A stretch of 64,000 bases of DNA from Pseudoalteromonas arctica (GCF_012927645.1 NZ_JABBMT010000003.1:1-64000); one strand, 5' to 3'; positions 8,203 through 17,359 are shown, counted from the stretch's first letter. Notes: generated by a model from the sequence alone, not told the origin. Numbers and translations: made by a program.

Positions 8203-8727
8203 ATGAAAACGTTACTTACTGGTTTTAGCCTTCTTTTAGCTAGCTTTAGCACTCTAGCGGCAGAGCCTGCGCCTGTTATTAAAGACTTTGGTTATTTTTA
8301 TAATGTGCCAAACCATGTGTCTGATTTGAGCCAAGCGCAGTTTAAAATTGCCTTTGATGTCGGAGATGGTGCACAAAAGGGTGCGCAAAATAATCATATT
8401 AATTCGTTAGCACGTTTTATTAATATGCATGTTGCTCATGGCGTAAAGCCTGAAAACATTCAGCTGGCGTTAGTTGTACACGGTGGCGCGAGTGTTGATG
8501 TGCTTGAAAATAGCTTTTATAAAGCGCGTTTTGACAAAGATAACAAAACTCAATCTTTGATCAAACAGTTACTTACTAATAACACGCAGGTGTATGTGTG
8601 CGGGCAATCGGCAACGCATATGAAAGTAAAGGCTGAACAATTAATACCTGGAGTGCAAATGGCACTTTCAGCGATGACCGCACACGCTCAGCTACAACAA
8701 CAAGGCTATACACTGAATCCGTTTTAA
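8203..8727 (+). CDS. Periplasmic DsrE family protein
   Basis: This 174-residue protein has a signal peptide (MKTLLTGFSLLLASFSTLAA). The mature part has the DsrE-like fold pattern FKIAFDVGDGAQKG, LARFINMHVAHG, LALVVHGGA, and a conserved cysteine in VYVCGQSATHM. Such exported DsrE proteins are linked to sulfur or thiol handling, but the substrate is unknown. It is downstream of the SoxR-linked reductase and may share its induction. Its TAA overlaps the ATG of the broken SGNH hydrolase gene (taATG). Confidence 0.8.
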   Translation: MKTLLTGFSLLLASFSTLAAEPAPVIKDFGYFYNVPNHVSDLSQAQFKIAFDVGDGAQKGAQNNHINSLARFINMHVAHGVKPENIQLALVVHGGASVDVLENSFYKARFDKDNKTQSLIKQLLTNNTQVYVCGQSATHMKVKAEQLIPGVQMALSAMTAHAQLQQQGYTLNPF

Positions 8728-9468
8728 TGAATATATTATGTTTTGGTGACTTTAGGGTCTGTTGACCTTTCAGGATTAAAATTTGTTCAAACTAGGGGCG
8801 ATTTAATCGCGGCGCGAGATTTGTAACCTAGTGGGCTAAGTAAAAATAGAGCAAAGCTTCCGCGTCCTGCTCACGCCCCTTACCTACATCCATGTAGGCA
8901 ACAAAGAGTTAATCGCCCCTAGGAAGAACCCGAAGGGCTGCGTGTGTTTGGCATTTATTCGTCGTTATCGCCTATTTATGTGGAACAACCACACTACATA
9001 GGCTCTGCCTTGCCTAAATACCAAACACAGCAGCAAATTTAACCTCGAAAGATAAACAGACCCTATACCTATGGAATTTCACCGGTTGATGGGAAGCGCC
9101 TGCCTGCGTGTGAGCGCTGCCCGGGTGTACTAGCGGAGCGATTGGGTTCAGAACACCTCGTTATTGAAGCGGGGTAGCCGAATCGAACCCTAGTGAATAA
9201 CCCGCCATTTAACGGCGATAAATCAGGGGTTAAATATCTAAAGCCTTATCTTGAGGCACAGTCATTGGATGTTGTTATTATTCAGCTTGGCACCAATGAT
9301 TTTAAAGCACGTTTTGCACTGTCTGCTATCGATATTGGCAAAGCGCTGGAGGAGTTGATTTTAGTCATTAAAGCGTTTTATCACGGCCAAACACAGCCAA
9401 AAATAATCATCTTGAGTCCACCAAAGGTGTATGAAGTGGGTAGCTATAAAAATATTTACAAAATATGA
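8727..9468 (+). pseudogene. SGNH/GDSL hydrolase gene disrupted by a MITE
   Basis: ATG 8727 opens MNILCFGD, the start of block I of an arylesterase-type SGNH hydrolase. The element at 8753-9065 follows at once. After it the same gene resumes as TYGISPVDGKRLPA...ERLGSEHLVIEAG, then an in-frame TAG at about 9176, then PNRTLVNNPPFNGDKSG and IIQLGTNDFKARF (block III GTND) to IILSPPKVYEVGSY. The C-terminus with the catalytic Asp-His pair is missing. It has three lesions: insertion, nonsense codon and 3' loss. The frame at 9193-9468 is only a surviving fragment. Confidence 0.88.
8753..9065. mobile_element. MITE-like element, copy 1
   Basis: This is a 311-bp non-coding block (313 bp with the flanking T and A) bounded by imperfect terminal inverted repeats of about 30 bp, starting AGGGTCTGTTGACCTTTC and ending GATAAACAGACCCT. 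TA is present at both ends, which could be a TA target duplication or part of the repeat. A second copy lies inverted at 55228-55540 with over 90% identity by eye. No transposase frame is inside, so it would need a transposase supplied from elsewhere. Confidence 0.88.
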
Positions 9469-9535
9469 CTTACTCAAAAGCAACTATCATATTTGCTAAG
9501 TTAAGAGCTGAAATAGGTGATGAAGCAATAATAAA

Positions 9536-9566
9536 AAAGCCGCAGTGTATTAACCACCACGGCTTT
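9536..9566 (-). terminator. Terminator of the TonB receptor gene
   Basis: AAAGCCG and CGGCTTT form the outer stem, with GTG/CAC inside. On the minus strand the stem is followed by TTTTTTATTATT, a good U-tract 26 bases beyond the receptor stop codon. Confidence 0.7.
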
Positions 9567-9591
9567 GGGTATTGATCCAGGGAGATGGGGG

Positions 9592-11859
9592 TTAGAATTC
9601 GTAACTTACGCTAAAACGCGTTGTGCGCGGCATAATGTAACGGCCATTGGGGGCGTCAGCATTACGTGGGTCGCCTTCGGTAATACCTTGTTCATCGGTC
9701 AGGTTATCAATAGCCAACTGTAGTTTTATCCCTTCCATTGGCTCAAGGATAAAACCTAAGTCAACTTTTTCGTAGCCATCAAGTGTCACGGTGTTTTCAT
9801 TATTACCAAAGCGGTCATCCACTGCTGACAAAGTACCATAGAGTGTGGCGTACATGCCGTCGACTTCAAAGTCATAGCTTGGCGTAACTCGCACTTGCCA
9901 TTTAGGTTGGCGCTGGCTTTTATTGCCCTGATTAGATGGGCTTTCTGTGATTTCAGTCTCTTGAATGGTCGAGTTTAAGTTTACTGAAAAGCCAGACGCG
10001 TGATTGTAGTTGTAATCAAGTTCCACACCGTATGCCTCATTGGTGAGGATTTCAGCTGGGACTCCTGGGCGGCGTACAAAGGTATCGCCTTTGACTTCAT
10101 TGGTAAATAAGGTTGCAAAAAAGTCAGTGCTTTGGGTTATTAGCTTATAGCCAAGTTCGGCTTGAGTGACTTCTTTAATAAGCTTTTCGCCACCTTGGTA
10201 AGCACTGTAGCTATCTCTGAAATCATCAAAGTATGGCATTTTATAACCACGATTAACGCGAGCAAATATGCCCATATCATCATTTAAAGAGTAATTTAAA
10301 CCTGTGGTCCATGAGGTTTTATTTTCATCATATTGCACCGTTTTATCAATTGTGCCATCAAGCCCCTCGTCAACGCTGTACTCTACGTTATGACTCTCAT
10401 AACGCAGGCCAGCATCAAAGGTGAGAGCGTGGCTTAATTTATATTGTGCTGTGCTGTAAAACGCATTGGTACGTGCATCACCAGATGAATTTATGTCGTA
10501 ATTAAAATCACAGCCTTCGGTGCTTTCATTACAGGCGATATCATTGAGCATTTCACCACCGGACTCTAATACATGGTAAGCCGTATTGCCTAAACTCCAC
10601 CAATCGTTTACTGAGGTACTTGCTGTGTAATAGCCAAGCGCTATAGATAAATCATCAAATTGCTTTGAAAATGCTAAATCATTAGTAAATGAACTTATTT
10701 CTTTGAGTACCACCCAGCGGCCAAGTTGTTGTACGGGTGTATCACTGTCATACGTTTTACCTGTAGCCGTGCCTGTTGCAGACTGGCCATTATCAGCCAC
10801 TTCACCTAGTGTAGTGGCTGAGCCTGCGGGTACTAAACCAAATGTATTGGTGTCGCCCTTGGTGATATTAAAACGGTCAGAAAAACTCCAACCATTGTCA
10901 AACTCAAGTTTGATACTACCACCAGATACATGGCCATCCCAACCACGGCCATCGCCAATATCGACTTGTTGAGCGGTGTTGTCAGGCCCTGTATAAATGG
11001 TGGCTTGGCGGTTTAATGTGCCAAGTTGGGTATATTCAGCATCAATGCCATCAATATTGAGTGGTGTTGGTAAGTACCATGCGCCATGATCGTCTGTTTG
11101 GCGAGTGTAGAAATTCATTTCACCGTTATCGAGTTCTTTGGTGATATTAATCGTAAACTGGCTGCCTTTTTCAGAGGTAAAACCTGCATCACGAATACCC
11201 GGTGAGCTTTTTACATAACCGCCGACCATAAAGTAAAGGTCATCAGATATTTCACCGCTGAGAACGGCATCAACACGTTGCAAATTATAATCAGAGGTGG
11301 TGTATTTAAATAAGCCTTGGGTGTCTTCATTGCCACGTTTTAAACGAAAGTTAGTGGTTAAACCCGGTTGGCCGTTAGAAACCACTGGGTTTGGACCGCC
11401 ACGTAATGCTTCCATGGTTTCAATGGTTTCGTCGATTCTAAATAACGATGAGTTTTCTAAAAACGATAATGTTGGTGCTGGATAAATAGGAGAACCTTCA
11501 AGGCTGAGTGTTAAAAATGGTGCGTCGCCACCACCAGGAAAACCGCGGACAAATACATTAGCGCCAGATTCACCCCCCGAACTTTCAACCCACACACCGG
11601 GAACTGCTTTAAATAAGTCCGCAGTACTCTTTGGTGACAGTTTAATGATTTGCTCAGCATCAATATTTGTCACAGCATAGCTGGCATCAATTTTACGAAC
11701 GCCCATACCTGCAGGTGTACCAGAGACCACAATACGTTCAACTTTTTTATCTGTGGTTGTTTGCGCGCTTGTTGCTGATTGGTTTGCAAGCACGCTTTGA
11801 CTGGATAGCGCTAAAATTATAGCGCAAGCAAGTTTGCTTGGTGTGTGTGTTGTTGTCAT
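9592..11859 (-). CDS. TonB-dependent outer membrane receptor, probably for trehalose-type sugar
   Basis: This 755-residue receptor has a signal peptide ending at VLA. A plug domain spans about residues 40-165 (IVVSGTP, then STADLFKAVPGVWVESSGGESGANVFVRGFPGGG). A beta-barrel ends with ...RFSVSYEF, the terminal Phe expected for outer-membrane insertion. It imports its ligand using TonB energy. The ligand is inferred from neighbours: a LacI regulator, an MFS permease and a GH37 trehalase share the operator TGCAAACGTTTGCA, one copy of which lies about 108 bases upstream of this gene. A maltodextrin ligand cannot be excluded. Confidence 0.88.
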   Translation of the reverse strand: MTTTHTPSKLACAIILALSSQSVLANQSATSAQTTTDKKVERIVVSGTPAGMGVRKIDASYAVTNIDAEQIIKLSPKSTADLFKAVPGVWVESSGGESGANVFVRGFPGGGDAPFLTLSLEGSPIYPAPTLSFLENSSLFRIDETIETMEALRGGPNPVVSNGQPGLTTNFRLKRGNEDTQGLFKYTTSDYNLQRVDAVLSGEISDDLYFMVGGYVKSSPGIRDAGFTSEKGSQFTINITKELDNGEMNFYTRQTDDHGAWYLPTPLNIDGIDAEYTQLGTLNRQATIYTGPDNTAQQVDIGDGRGWDGHVSGGSIKLEFDNGWSFSDRFNITKGDTNTFGLVPAGSATTLGEVADNGQSATGTATGKTYDSDTPVQQLGRWVVLKEISSFTNDLAFSKQFDDLSIALGYYTASTSVNDWWSLGNTAYHVLESGGEMLNDIACNESTEGCDFNYDINSSGDARTNAFYSTAQYKLSHALTFDAGLRYESHNVEYSVDEGLDGTIDKTVQYDENKTSWTTGLNYSLNDDMGIFARVNRGYKMPYFDDFRDSYSAYQGGEKLIKEVTQAELGYKLITQSTDFFATLFTNEVKGDTFVRRPGVPAEILTNEAYGVELDYNYNHASGFSVNLNSTIQETEITESPSNQGNKSQRQPKWQVRVTPSYDFEVDGMYATLYGTLSAVDDRFGNNENTVTLDGYEKVDLGFILEPMEGIKLQLAIDNLTDEQGITEGDPRNADAPNGRYIMPRTTRFSVSYEF

Positions 11860-11966
11860 GTTGGTATTCCCATTTTTTGTTCGTTATTTAAAAAGCCATA
11901 AATAACAAAGCACTAACTAATTTAATGGAATGTTAATGCTATGTTCTTTTAAACCTTAGAACTTTA

Positions 11967-11980
11967 TGCAAACGTTTGCA
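11967..11980. promoter_or_regulatory. LacI-family operator upstream of the TonB receptor
   Basis: The perfect 14-bp palindrome TGCAAACGTTTGCA lies between the divergent receptor and lacI-type genes. The same core lies upstream of the permease at 13169. A central CG in a symmetric AT/GC dyad is typical of LacI-family sites. It may control both divergent genes. Confidence 0.85.
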
Positions 11981-12115
11981 ATTATTTTTTAAATTTTCTG
12001 TATTATTTTTATACACGGTGATGTTTATGACTAAATTTAGGCCGTGGCACAGCCTAATTTTGATAATGATGGTATATTGCAACTTCACGATTGAAGGAAG
12101 GCGTTGTACTTAGCA

Positions 12116-13123
12116 ATGAATAACAAACAACTAAAGTTAGCGGATCTAGCCAAGCTTGCGGGGGTATCAACCTCGACTGTTTCGCGTGCTTTAAATGATA
12201 ACCCATTGATAAAAAAGGAAACGAGAGATAAATTAAAGCAGTTAGCTAAGCAACATAACTTTAGTTTAAACACGGCTGCGAGCCGCCTTCGCTCACAAAA
12301 AACCAATGTTGTAGCAGTGATCATAAATTTCGACAGTGGTACTGAACAATCAATTAATGACCCGTTTTTACTCAAAGTCGTAGGAGAAATAAATCTCGCT
12401 TTGAATAAACAAGGGCTAGAACTTTTGTTGTCAAATTCATTTATGGCAGGTGATGACTGGGCGAATTACTTTATCAATAGCCGTCGGGCTGATGGCATTA
12501 TTGTGGTTGGGCAAGGTAAAGATCCGGCAAACATTGAAGCTGCCGCTAATGCCGGCGTGCCCTTAGTTGTTTGGGGTGATCCAAAAACCCCCAGTAATTA
12601 TCCCATTGTAGGCAGTGATAACTTTGTTGGTGGTCGTCTTGCAACTGAGCACTTATTAGCTGGAGGCGCTAAAAATATTGTATTTTTGGGAGACCCGGGA
12701 CATGCTGAAATTGGCGAACGTTACCGTGGTTATTTGGCTGCTCTAAATACGGCTAATGCTAGGTCACAGGTAGTGTCTATCGATATTACTAGTCGCGCAG
12801 CATACCATGGGATCAACCAATTATTAGTAACGCAAGGCTTATGTTTCGACGGCATTATGGCGTGTAGCGATATGGTGGCACTAGGCGCTATGAAAGCATT
12901 AAAAGAGCGCTATATCAGTATTCCTAACGATGTTGCGTTAGTTGGTTTTGATGATATTGCTATGGCTGATATAAGTCATCCATCGCTTTCGAGCATTAAA
13001 CAAAACACTCAGCGAGCCTCAGTATTACTGGTTGAAAAATTATTAGCGCAGTTGCAAGGTCAGTCAGCTGAATCGCAAGTTGTTGAAATAGAATTAATTT
13101 ATCGTCAATCTAGCAAAGGATAA
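12116..13123 (+). CDS. LacI-family regulator of the trehalose locus
   Basis: The N-terminal helix-turn-helix LADLAKLAGVSTSTVSRALND with the hinge region NTAASRLRSQKTN identifies LacI/GalR. The C-terminal periplasmic-binding-like domain has DGIIVVGQG, GGRLATEHLLAGG, GIMACSDMVALG and VALVGFDDI. ATG 12116 gives about 335 residues; a TTG at 12104 is closer to GAAGGAAG (12093-12100) and is possible. The gene is divergent from the TonB receptor and upstream of the permease-trehalase pair. It most likely represses all three through the two TGCAAACGTTTGCA sites until sugar or a sugar phosphate binds. Confidence 0.92.
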   Translation: MNNKQLKLADLAKLAGVSTSTVSRALNDNPLIKKETRDKLKQLAKQHNFSLNTAASRLRSQKTNVVAVIINFDSGTEQSINDPFLLKVVGEINLALNKQGLELLLSNSFMAGDDWANYFINSRRADGIIVVGQGKDPANIEAAANAGVPLVVWGDPKTPSNYPIVGSDNFVGGRLATEHLLAGGAKNIVFLGDPGHAEIGERYRGYLAALNTANARSQVVSIDITSRAAYHGINQLLVTQGLCFDGIMACSDMVALGAMKALKERYISIPNDVALVGFDDIAMADISHPSLSSIKQNTQRASVLLVEKLLAQLQGQSAESQVVEIELIYRQSSKG

Positions 13124-13160
13124 GCCGATAACCTGTAGAGTGAGTTAGGTTAACTTTGGA

Positions 13161-13206
13161 AAATAAAATGCAAACGTTTGCATTTTATTTTTCGCTACTC
13201 TATGCT
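13161..13206 (+). promoter_or_regulatory. Permease-trehalase promoter with palindromic operator
   Basis: Bases 13161-13190 form a perfect 30-bp palindrome centred on CAAACGTTTG. A -35 TTGCAT (13178-13183) lies within it, followed by a 17-base spacer and -10 TATGCT (13201-13206). A bound repressor would cover the -35. The implied transcript start near 13213 supports translation from ATG 13235 and excludes starts further upstream. Confidence 0.85.
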
Positions 13207-13234
13207 AAAAGAAATCAACATTAGGTTAACGTGC

Positions 13235-14485
13235 ATGAACCCAATAAGAATAACCATAGCGTTGGCGTGTAGCTATTTCGTGTTCGCTATTTTACTCAAT
13301 AGTGTTGGCACCGTAATTTTACAAGCCATCAATAGTTTTGACATAACAAAAACGCAAGCTTCTGTTTTAGAAGGCTATAAAGACCTTACCATAGCAATAG
13401 TTTCTTTTATTGTTGCATCATTTATTCCTCGACTTGGCTATAAACTGGCCATGCTTGTAGCGTTGGGGCTAGTTGCCTTAATGTGTTTGTTAATGCCTTC
13501 AATTGCACAGTTTTATGCGTTCAAAGTGTTGTTTGCTGTGATTGGTTGCAGTTTTGCAATTATGAAAGTATCCGTTTACTCAGTTATTGGCCAAGTCACT
13601 AACAACGCCAATCAGCACTCAGCATTGCTTAACACTATTGAGGGTATTTTTATGCTTGGGGTGTTATCTGGCTATTGGGTTTTCTCATGGTTTATTGATA
13701 GTAGCGATGCGCAAAATACAGCATGGTTGAACGTGTATTATTTGCTGGCTGTGTTAGCGGGTATGGCTTTTACTTCAGTGCTTATAGCGCCAATAAAAGC
13801 ACCGCAAAAAGCAACGTTACGCGGCAGTCAATTAGCTGCTTTTATTGATATGCTAACACTCACTTATAAACCGTTAGTGGTTATATTTATTATCAGTGCA
13901 TTTTTATATGTGTTGATTGAGCAAGGGGTAGGGACTTGGTTACCTACTTTTAATAATCAAGTACTTAAACTTCCTGTTGATATCAGTATTCAACTGGCCA
14001 GTGTGTTTGCCGCAGCACTGGCGCTAGGTAGACTAGTGGCTGGGCAGGTATTGCGCGTGATTGGCTGGTATAGTTTATTGTTAAGTTGCTTAGTTGCTAT
14101 GGGCGTGCTGGTGCTACTGGTGTTGCCGCTAACTCATGAAATTGATGGCAGCCAAGTAACCAGTATATTTGATGTGCCTTTTGCAGCATACATGCTACCG
14201 CTAATTGGTTTTTTTATGGCTCCGCTTTATCCGTTACTCAATTCCGTTATGCTCAGCGCATTAGCTGCACATCAGCAAGCAGCTATGACGGGATTAATCG
14301 TAGTTTTTTCAGCGTTGGGCGGCACCACAGGTTCAATAATCACGGGTTTTATTTTTGATAAATTCAGTGGACAGCATGCTTTTTATCTTACCTTGATCCC
14401 TATTAGCTTGTTGTTGATCAGTGTGACTTTATTTAAAAAAATGACAGTAAACTTAGGTGTAGTGCCGGAAAAGGGAATGATATGA
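13235..14485 (+). CDS. MFS transporter, probable trehalose/disaccharide permease
   Basis: This protein of about 416 residues has some twelve membrane helices in the FucP/MFS style (ALACSYFVFAILLNSVGTVIL, ASVLEGYKDLTIA in the first loop, and the mid-protein break near APIKAPQKATLRGSQ). ATG 13235 (MNPIRITIA) is chosen because the predicted transcript starts near 13213; a methionine at 13202 lies inside the -10. The last codons overlap the trehalase start as ATGA, implying translational coupling. Substrate identity is inferred from the trehalase and the shared operator. Confidence 0.85.
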   Translation: MNPIRITIALACSYFVFAILLNSVGTVILQAINSFDITKTQASVLEGYKDLTIAIVSFIVASFIPRLGYKLAMLVALGLVALMCLLMPSIAQFYAFKVLFAVIGCSFAIMKVSVYSVIGQVTNNANQHSALLNTIEGIFMLGVLSGYWVFSWFIDSSDAQNTAWLNVYYLLAVLAGMAFTSVLIAPIKAPQKATLRGSQLAAFIDMLTLTYKPLVVIFIISAFLYVLIEQGVGTWLPTFNNQVLKLPVDISIQLASVFAAALALGRLVAGQVLRVIGWYSLLLSCLVAMGVLVLLVLPLTHEIDGSQVTSIFDVPFAAYMLPLIGFFMAPLYPLLNSVMLSALAAHQQAAMTGLIVVFSALGGTTGSIITGFIFDKFSGQHAFYLTLIPISLLLISVTLFKKMTVNLGVVPEKGMI

Positions 14486-15981
14486 ATTTTGTAAATAGCC
14501 AATTATTTTTAGATGTGCAACTGGCGGCTATATTTAGTGATAGCAAAACATTTGCTGATGCGATTGCTAAAGACAGTTGGCAGGCGGCATGTGAACGTTA
14601 TTTAAATATGAAGCCATTAACCGTCCCAGAATTAACAGCGTTTGTAGCGCAGCATTTTACGTTTGAAGCAACACAGCTCCCAACTCAGCAAAGCAACAGC
14701 GAGAGTGTGCAAAGCTATATTGCCAATTTATGGCCGTATTTACACCGCAGTGCCGATGCACCTAAAGCCAGCTCTTTATTACCACTTAAACACAGCTACA
14801 TAGTACCGGGGGGGCGCTTTCAAGAAATATATTATTGGGATAGTTATTTCACTGCGTTAGGCTTGCAAGATATTGGCGATATAGACAGTATCGAAGCCAT
14901 GCTTGCTAATTTTATTGATCTGCAAAATCGTAATGGTTGTATTCCCAATGGTAACCGCAGTTACTATAGTTCTCGCTCGCAGCCTCCTATTCTAGCGCTG
15001 ATGGTTGATTTAATTTGGCAAGCAAAATACTGTAAAAATAGTGACTTTGCATGGTTAACTGATTGCGTTGTTGCCCTTGAGCAAGAATATACATTTTGGA
15101 TGCAGGGTGCTGAGCAACTGAATGAGCAAAGCACATGCTATAGGCGCGTAGTTAAGATGGCTAATGGTGCATTACTTAATCGTTATTGGGATGATCAAGC
15201 AACACCGAGGCCAGAATCACTGCGAGAAGATTTACACGATGCATCATTACTCCCAGAGTCACAACGCGCTAATTACTATAGAAATATTAGAGCCGCGTGC
15301 GAGTCTGGATGGGATTTTAGTAGCCGTTGGCTTGGTGATAACCAGACACTAACTAGTATTCAAACCACAGATATTATTCCGGTGGATCTCAATAGTTTAC
15401 TTTATTACCTTGAAAAACAGCTGGGTCATTACTTTGCGGTATTAAACAATACAACTAAGCAACAGTATTTTGAGCAACTAGCAGCTCGAAGATGTGTGGC
15501 AATTAATCAGTATTTATTCAGTACTGATATGGGGTTTTTTGTTGATTTTAATTATCAAAGCCAGCAGCAATCTACAGTGTTGTCACTTGCCGCTACCGTC
15601 CCATTATTTGTCAACTGTGCCAGTGAAGAGCAGGCACAGTTGGTTAAAAATAAACTGATGAGTGACTTTTTAAAACCGGGCGGATTAGTAACAACTCTTA
15701 ATGAGACCTCCCAGCAATGGGATAGCCCCAACGGCTGGGCACCTTTGCAATGGTTTGCTGTACACGGATTTAACCAGTATGGCTTTGCTGCAGATGCAAA
15801 TACCATCATGAGCAATTGGTTACAGATGATAGAAAACAGTTTCAAAACCGACCACTGTCTACTTGAAAAATACAATGTTTATAAGCCTGAAAACAGAGCC
15901 GGAGGTGGTGAATACAAAGTACAGCAAGGCTTTGGTTGGACTAATGGTGTTACATCACGATTTTACCATTTAATAAAGTAA
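14482..15981 (+). CDS. treF: Cytoplasmic alpha,alpha-trehalase (GH37)
   Basis: Both GH37 signatures are present: PGGRFQEIYYWDSY (residues 109-122) and QWDSPNGWAP (from residue 412). ESGWDFSSRW supplies the region of the catalytic Asp, and the C-terminus GGGEYKVQQGFGWTNGV is also typical. It hydrolyses trehalose to two glucose. There is no signal peptide, and the 499-residue length fits the cytoplasmic TreF type, so sugar must be imported first by the overlapping MFS gene and the TonB receptor upstream. Translation is coupled to the permease by a four-base overlap. Confidence 0.93.
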   Translation: MNFVNSQLFLDVQLAAIFSDSKTFADAIAKDSWQAACERYLNMKPLTVPELTAFVAQHFTFEATQLPTQQSNSESVQSYIANLWPYLHRSADAPKASSLLPLKHSYIVPGGRFQEIYYWDSYFTALGLQDIGDIDSIEAMLANFIDLQNRNGCIPNGNRSYYSSRSQPPILALMVDLIWQAKYCKNSDFAWLTDCVVALEQEYTFWMQGAEQLNEQSTCYRRVVKMANGALLNRYWDDQATPRPESLREDLHDASLLPESQRANYYRNIRAACESGWDFSSRWLGDNQTLTSIQTTDIIPVDLNSLLYYLEKQLGHYFAVLNNTTKQQYFEQLAARRCVAINQYLFSTDMGFFVDFNYQSQQQSTVLSLAATVPLFVNCASEEQAQLVKNKLMSDFLKPGGLVTTLNETSQQWDSPNGWAPLQWFAVHGFNQYGFAADANTIMSNWLQMIENSFKTDHCLLEKYNVYKPENRAGGGEYKVQQGFGWTNGVTSRFYHLIK

Positions 15982-16143
15982 CAAATTAATAACAAGACGT
16001 TGGTTTAAATTGTTTATTAGTCAAGCATTTAGATGTTGTGTTTTTTATTTTCTTTATAAATCAATAGATTTGAGTTGAATGGGTTGAACATTGGAGTAGT
16101 TTTAGGTATTGTAAATGGAATGTTTCATTAATGGGTGGGTGTA

Positions 16144-16836
16144 ATGATTCAACCAACCTCAGTATTTATTAAAACCGTTTTTAAAATGCCTGTTCGTTCG
16201 CGGTGTTATCCATACTTCATTAAAACGTTAGATGCATTTTTTAGTAAAGTAAAAATGGACGATAGTCTCCCCCACAGTAACCACCGCAATGAGTTTGATC
16301 TTTTCCTAATTGATAGTAGTGGCTGTAATTGGCAAAACTTAATTCCAGCAGACTTATTAGCCTTAGCTAAAGTGAAGCCAGTTATTGTGTTTAATGCAGA
16401 TTCTGATGCTATTTGTGAAAAAAATTTATTACTTAATAACTTTAAGGGAGTTTTTTATCACAATGACCTTCCTGAAGATATCTTTACCGGGTTAATGCGG
16501 ATCATTAATGATGAGCTTTGGTTTAGTCGTAAAATTATTTCTTCTACATTTAATGAAGTGCTTGCTATGGTAAGTCATTATGATCCTCTACTTAGCAGTG
16601 ATGCTAGTAGTGAACATGAAGCGTTAAAAAGCCTAACTAAACGAGAAAAGTCTGTGGTTTATTTACTTGCGCAAGGGGCTAATAATCATAGTATCGCGGA
16701 GCGGTTAAATATTAGTGATCATACTGTAAAAACACATCTTTATAGTGCGTTTAAAAAAACCAATTCACGAAATCGCATTGAGCTATCTAATTGGGCACTG
16801 CGATATATGGCGGTACGATTACCGTTGCATGACTGA
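16144..16836 (+). CDS. csgD: CsgD-like LuxR-family regulator of curli
   Basis: The C-terminal LuxR helix-turn-helix is clear: LTKREKSVVYLLAQGANNHSIAERLNISDHTVKTHLYSAFKK. The middle part (KGVFYHNDLPEDIFTGLMRIINDELWFSRK) resembles the CsgD receiver-like domain, which lacks the normal phospho-acceptor pattern. ATG 16144 sits five bases after GGTGGG; a GTG at 16135 lies within that site. Length is about 230 residues against 216 for E. coli CsgD. Curli genes lie directly downstream on the other strand, beyond the HIT gene, supporting the assignment. Confidence 0.85.
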   Translation: MIQPTSVFIKTVFKMPVRSRCYPYFIKTLDAFFSKVKMDDSLPHSNHRNEFDLFLIDSSGCNWQNLIPADLLALAKVKPVIVFNADSDAICEKNLLLNNFKGVFYHNDLPEDIFTGLMRIINDELWFSRKIISSTFNEVLAMVSHYDPLLSSDASSEHEALKSLTKREKSVVYLLAQGANNHSIAERLNISDHTVKTHLYSAFKKTNSRNRIELSNWALRYMAVRLPLHD

Positions 16837-16882
16837 TAAATCAAACATAAAATACGCCCAATGATAACCAGTAGGATGGATA

Positions 16883-17359
16883 ATGGGTAACTGCATATTT
16901 TGTGATATTGTTTCAGGTAAAGCACCTTGTCACCGTGTTTGGGAGGATGAAGAGCATTTAGCATTTTTGACTATCTATCCAAATACCAAAGGAGCGACTG
17001 TGGTTATTCCTAAACAGCACCTTTCAAGCTATGCCTTTGCACAATCTGATCAAGCACTTGCGAAGCTGATTATAGCAACTAAGAAAGTTGCCCTTATTTT
17101 AGACTCTGCACTCGATGGGGTGGGGCGAACAGGTATGTTTTTAGAAGGGTATGAAATTGACCACTTGCATAGTAAGTTATCACCCATGCATGGTACTGGT
17201 AGTGGGTCTGATTTTCATCATATAGAGCCGACATTTGGGCCTTTCATAGAAAAGTACCAAGGCTATTTATCTTCCCACGATTGTGAAAGAGCCGATGACA
17301 CTGAGCTTGCCGCGTTAGCTCAGCTACTTCAAGAACATGCGCAAGGTTTTGGTGGTTAG
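16883..17359 (+). CDS. HIT family protein
   Basis: This 158-residue protein has the N-terminal zinc-type CIFCDIVSGKAP motif and the HIT strand VIPKQHLSSY. The triad region reads DHLHSKLSPMHG, so the usual third histidine of HxHxH is replaced by Lys98 while H94 and H96 remain. This DHxHxK variant is seen in a HIT subfamily and should keep the central nucleophile. It probably hydrolyses nucleotide phosphoanhydrides or phosphoramidates. It separates the csgD-like gene from csgG by 46 bases on its upstream side, and may be cotranscribed with the regulator. Confidence 0.88.
   Translation: MGNCIFCDIVSGKAPCHRVWEDEEHLAFLTIYPNTKGATVVIPKQHLSSYAFAQSDQALAKLIIATKKVALILDSALDGVGRTGMFLEGYEIDHLHSKLSPMHGTGSGSDFHHIEPTFGPFIEKYQGYLSSHDCERADDTELAALAQLLQEHAQGFGG

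Noticed and set aside
9193..9468. Independent small hydrolase gene
   Set aside because: The same frame continues upstream past a stop codon as SGNH hydrolase sequence, so it is a fragment of a broken gene.
10703..11485. Plus-strand frames inside the TonB receptor gene
   Set aside because: They are antisense to a clear receptor and have low-complexity Ser/Pro-rich translations without motifs.
15555..15875. Minus-strand frame inside the trehalase gene
   Set aside because: It is antisense to the GH37 signature region and has no independent start signal.
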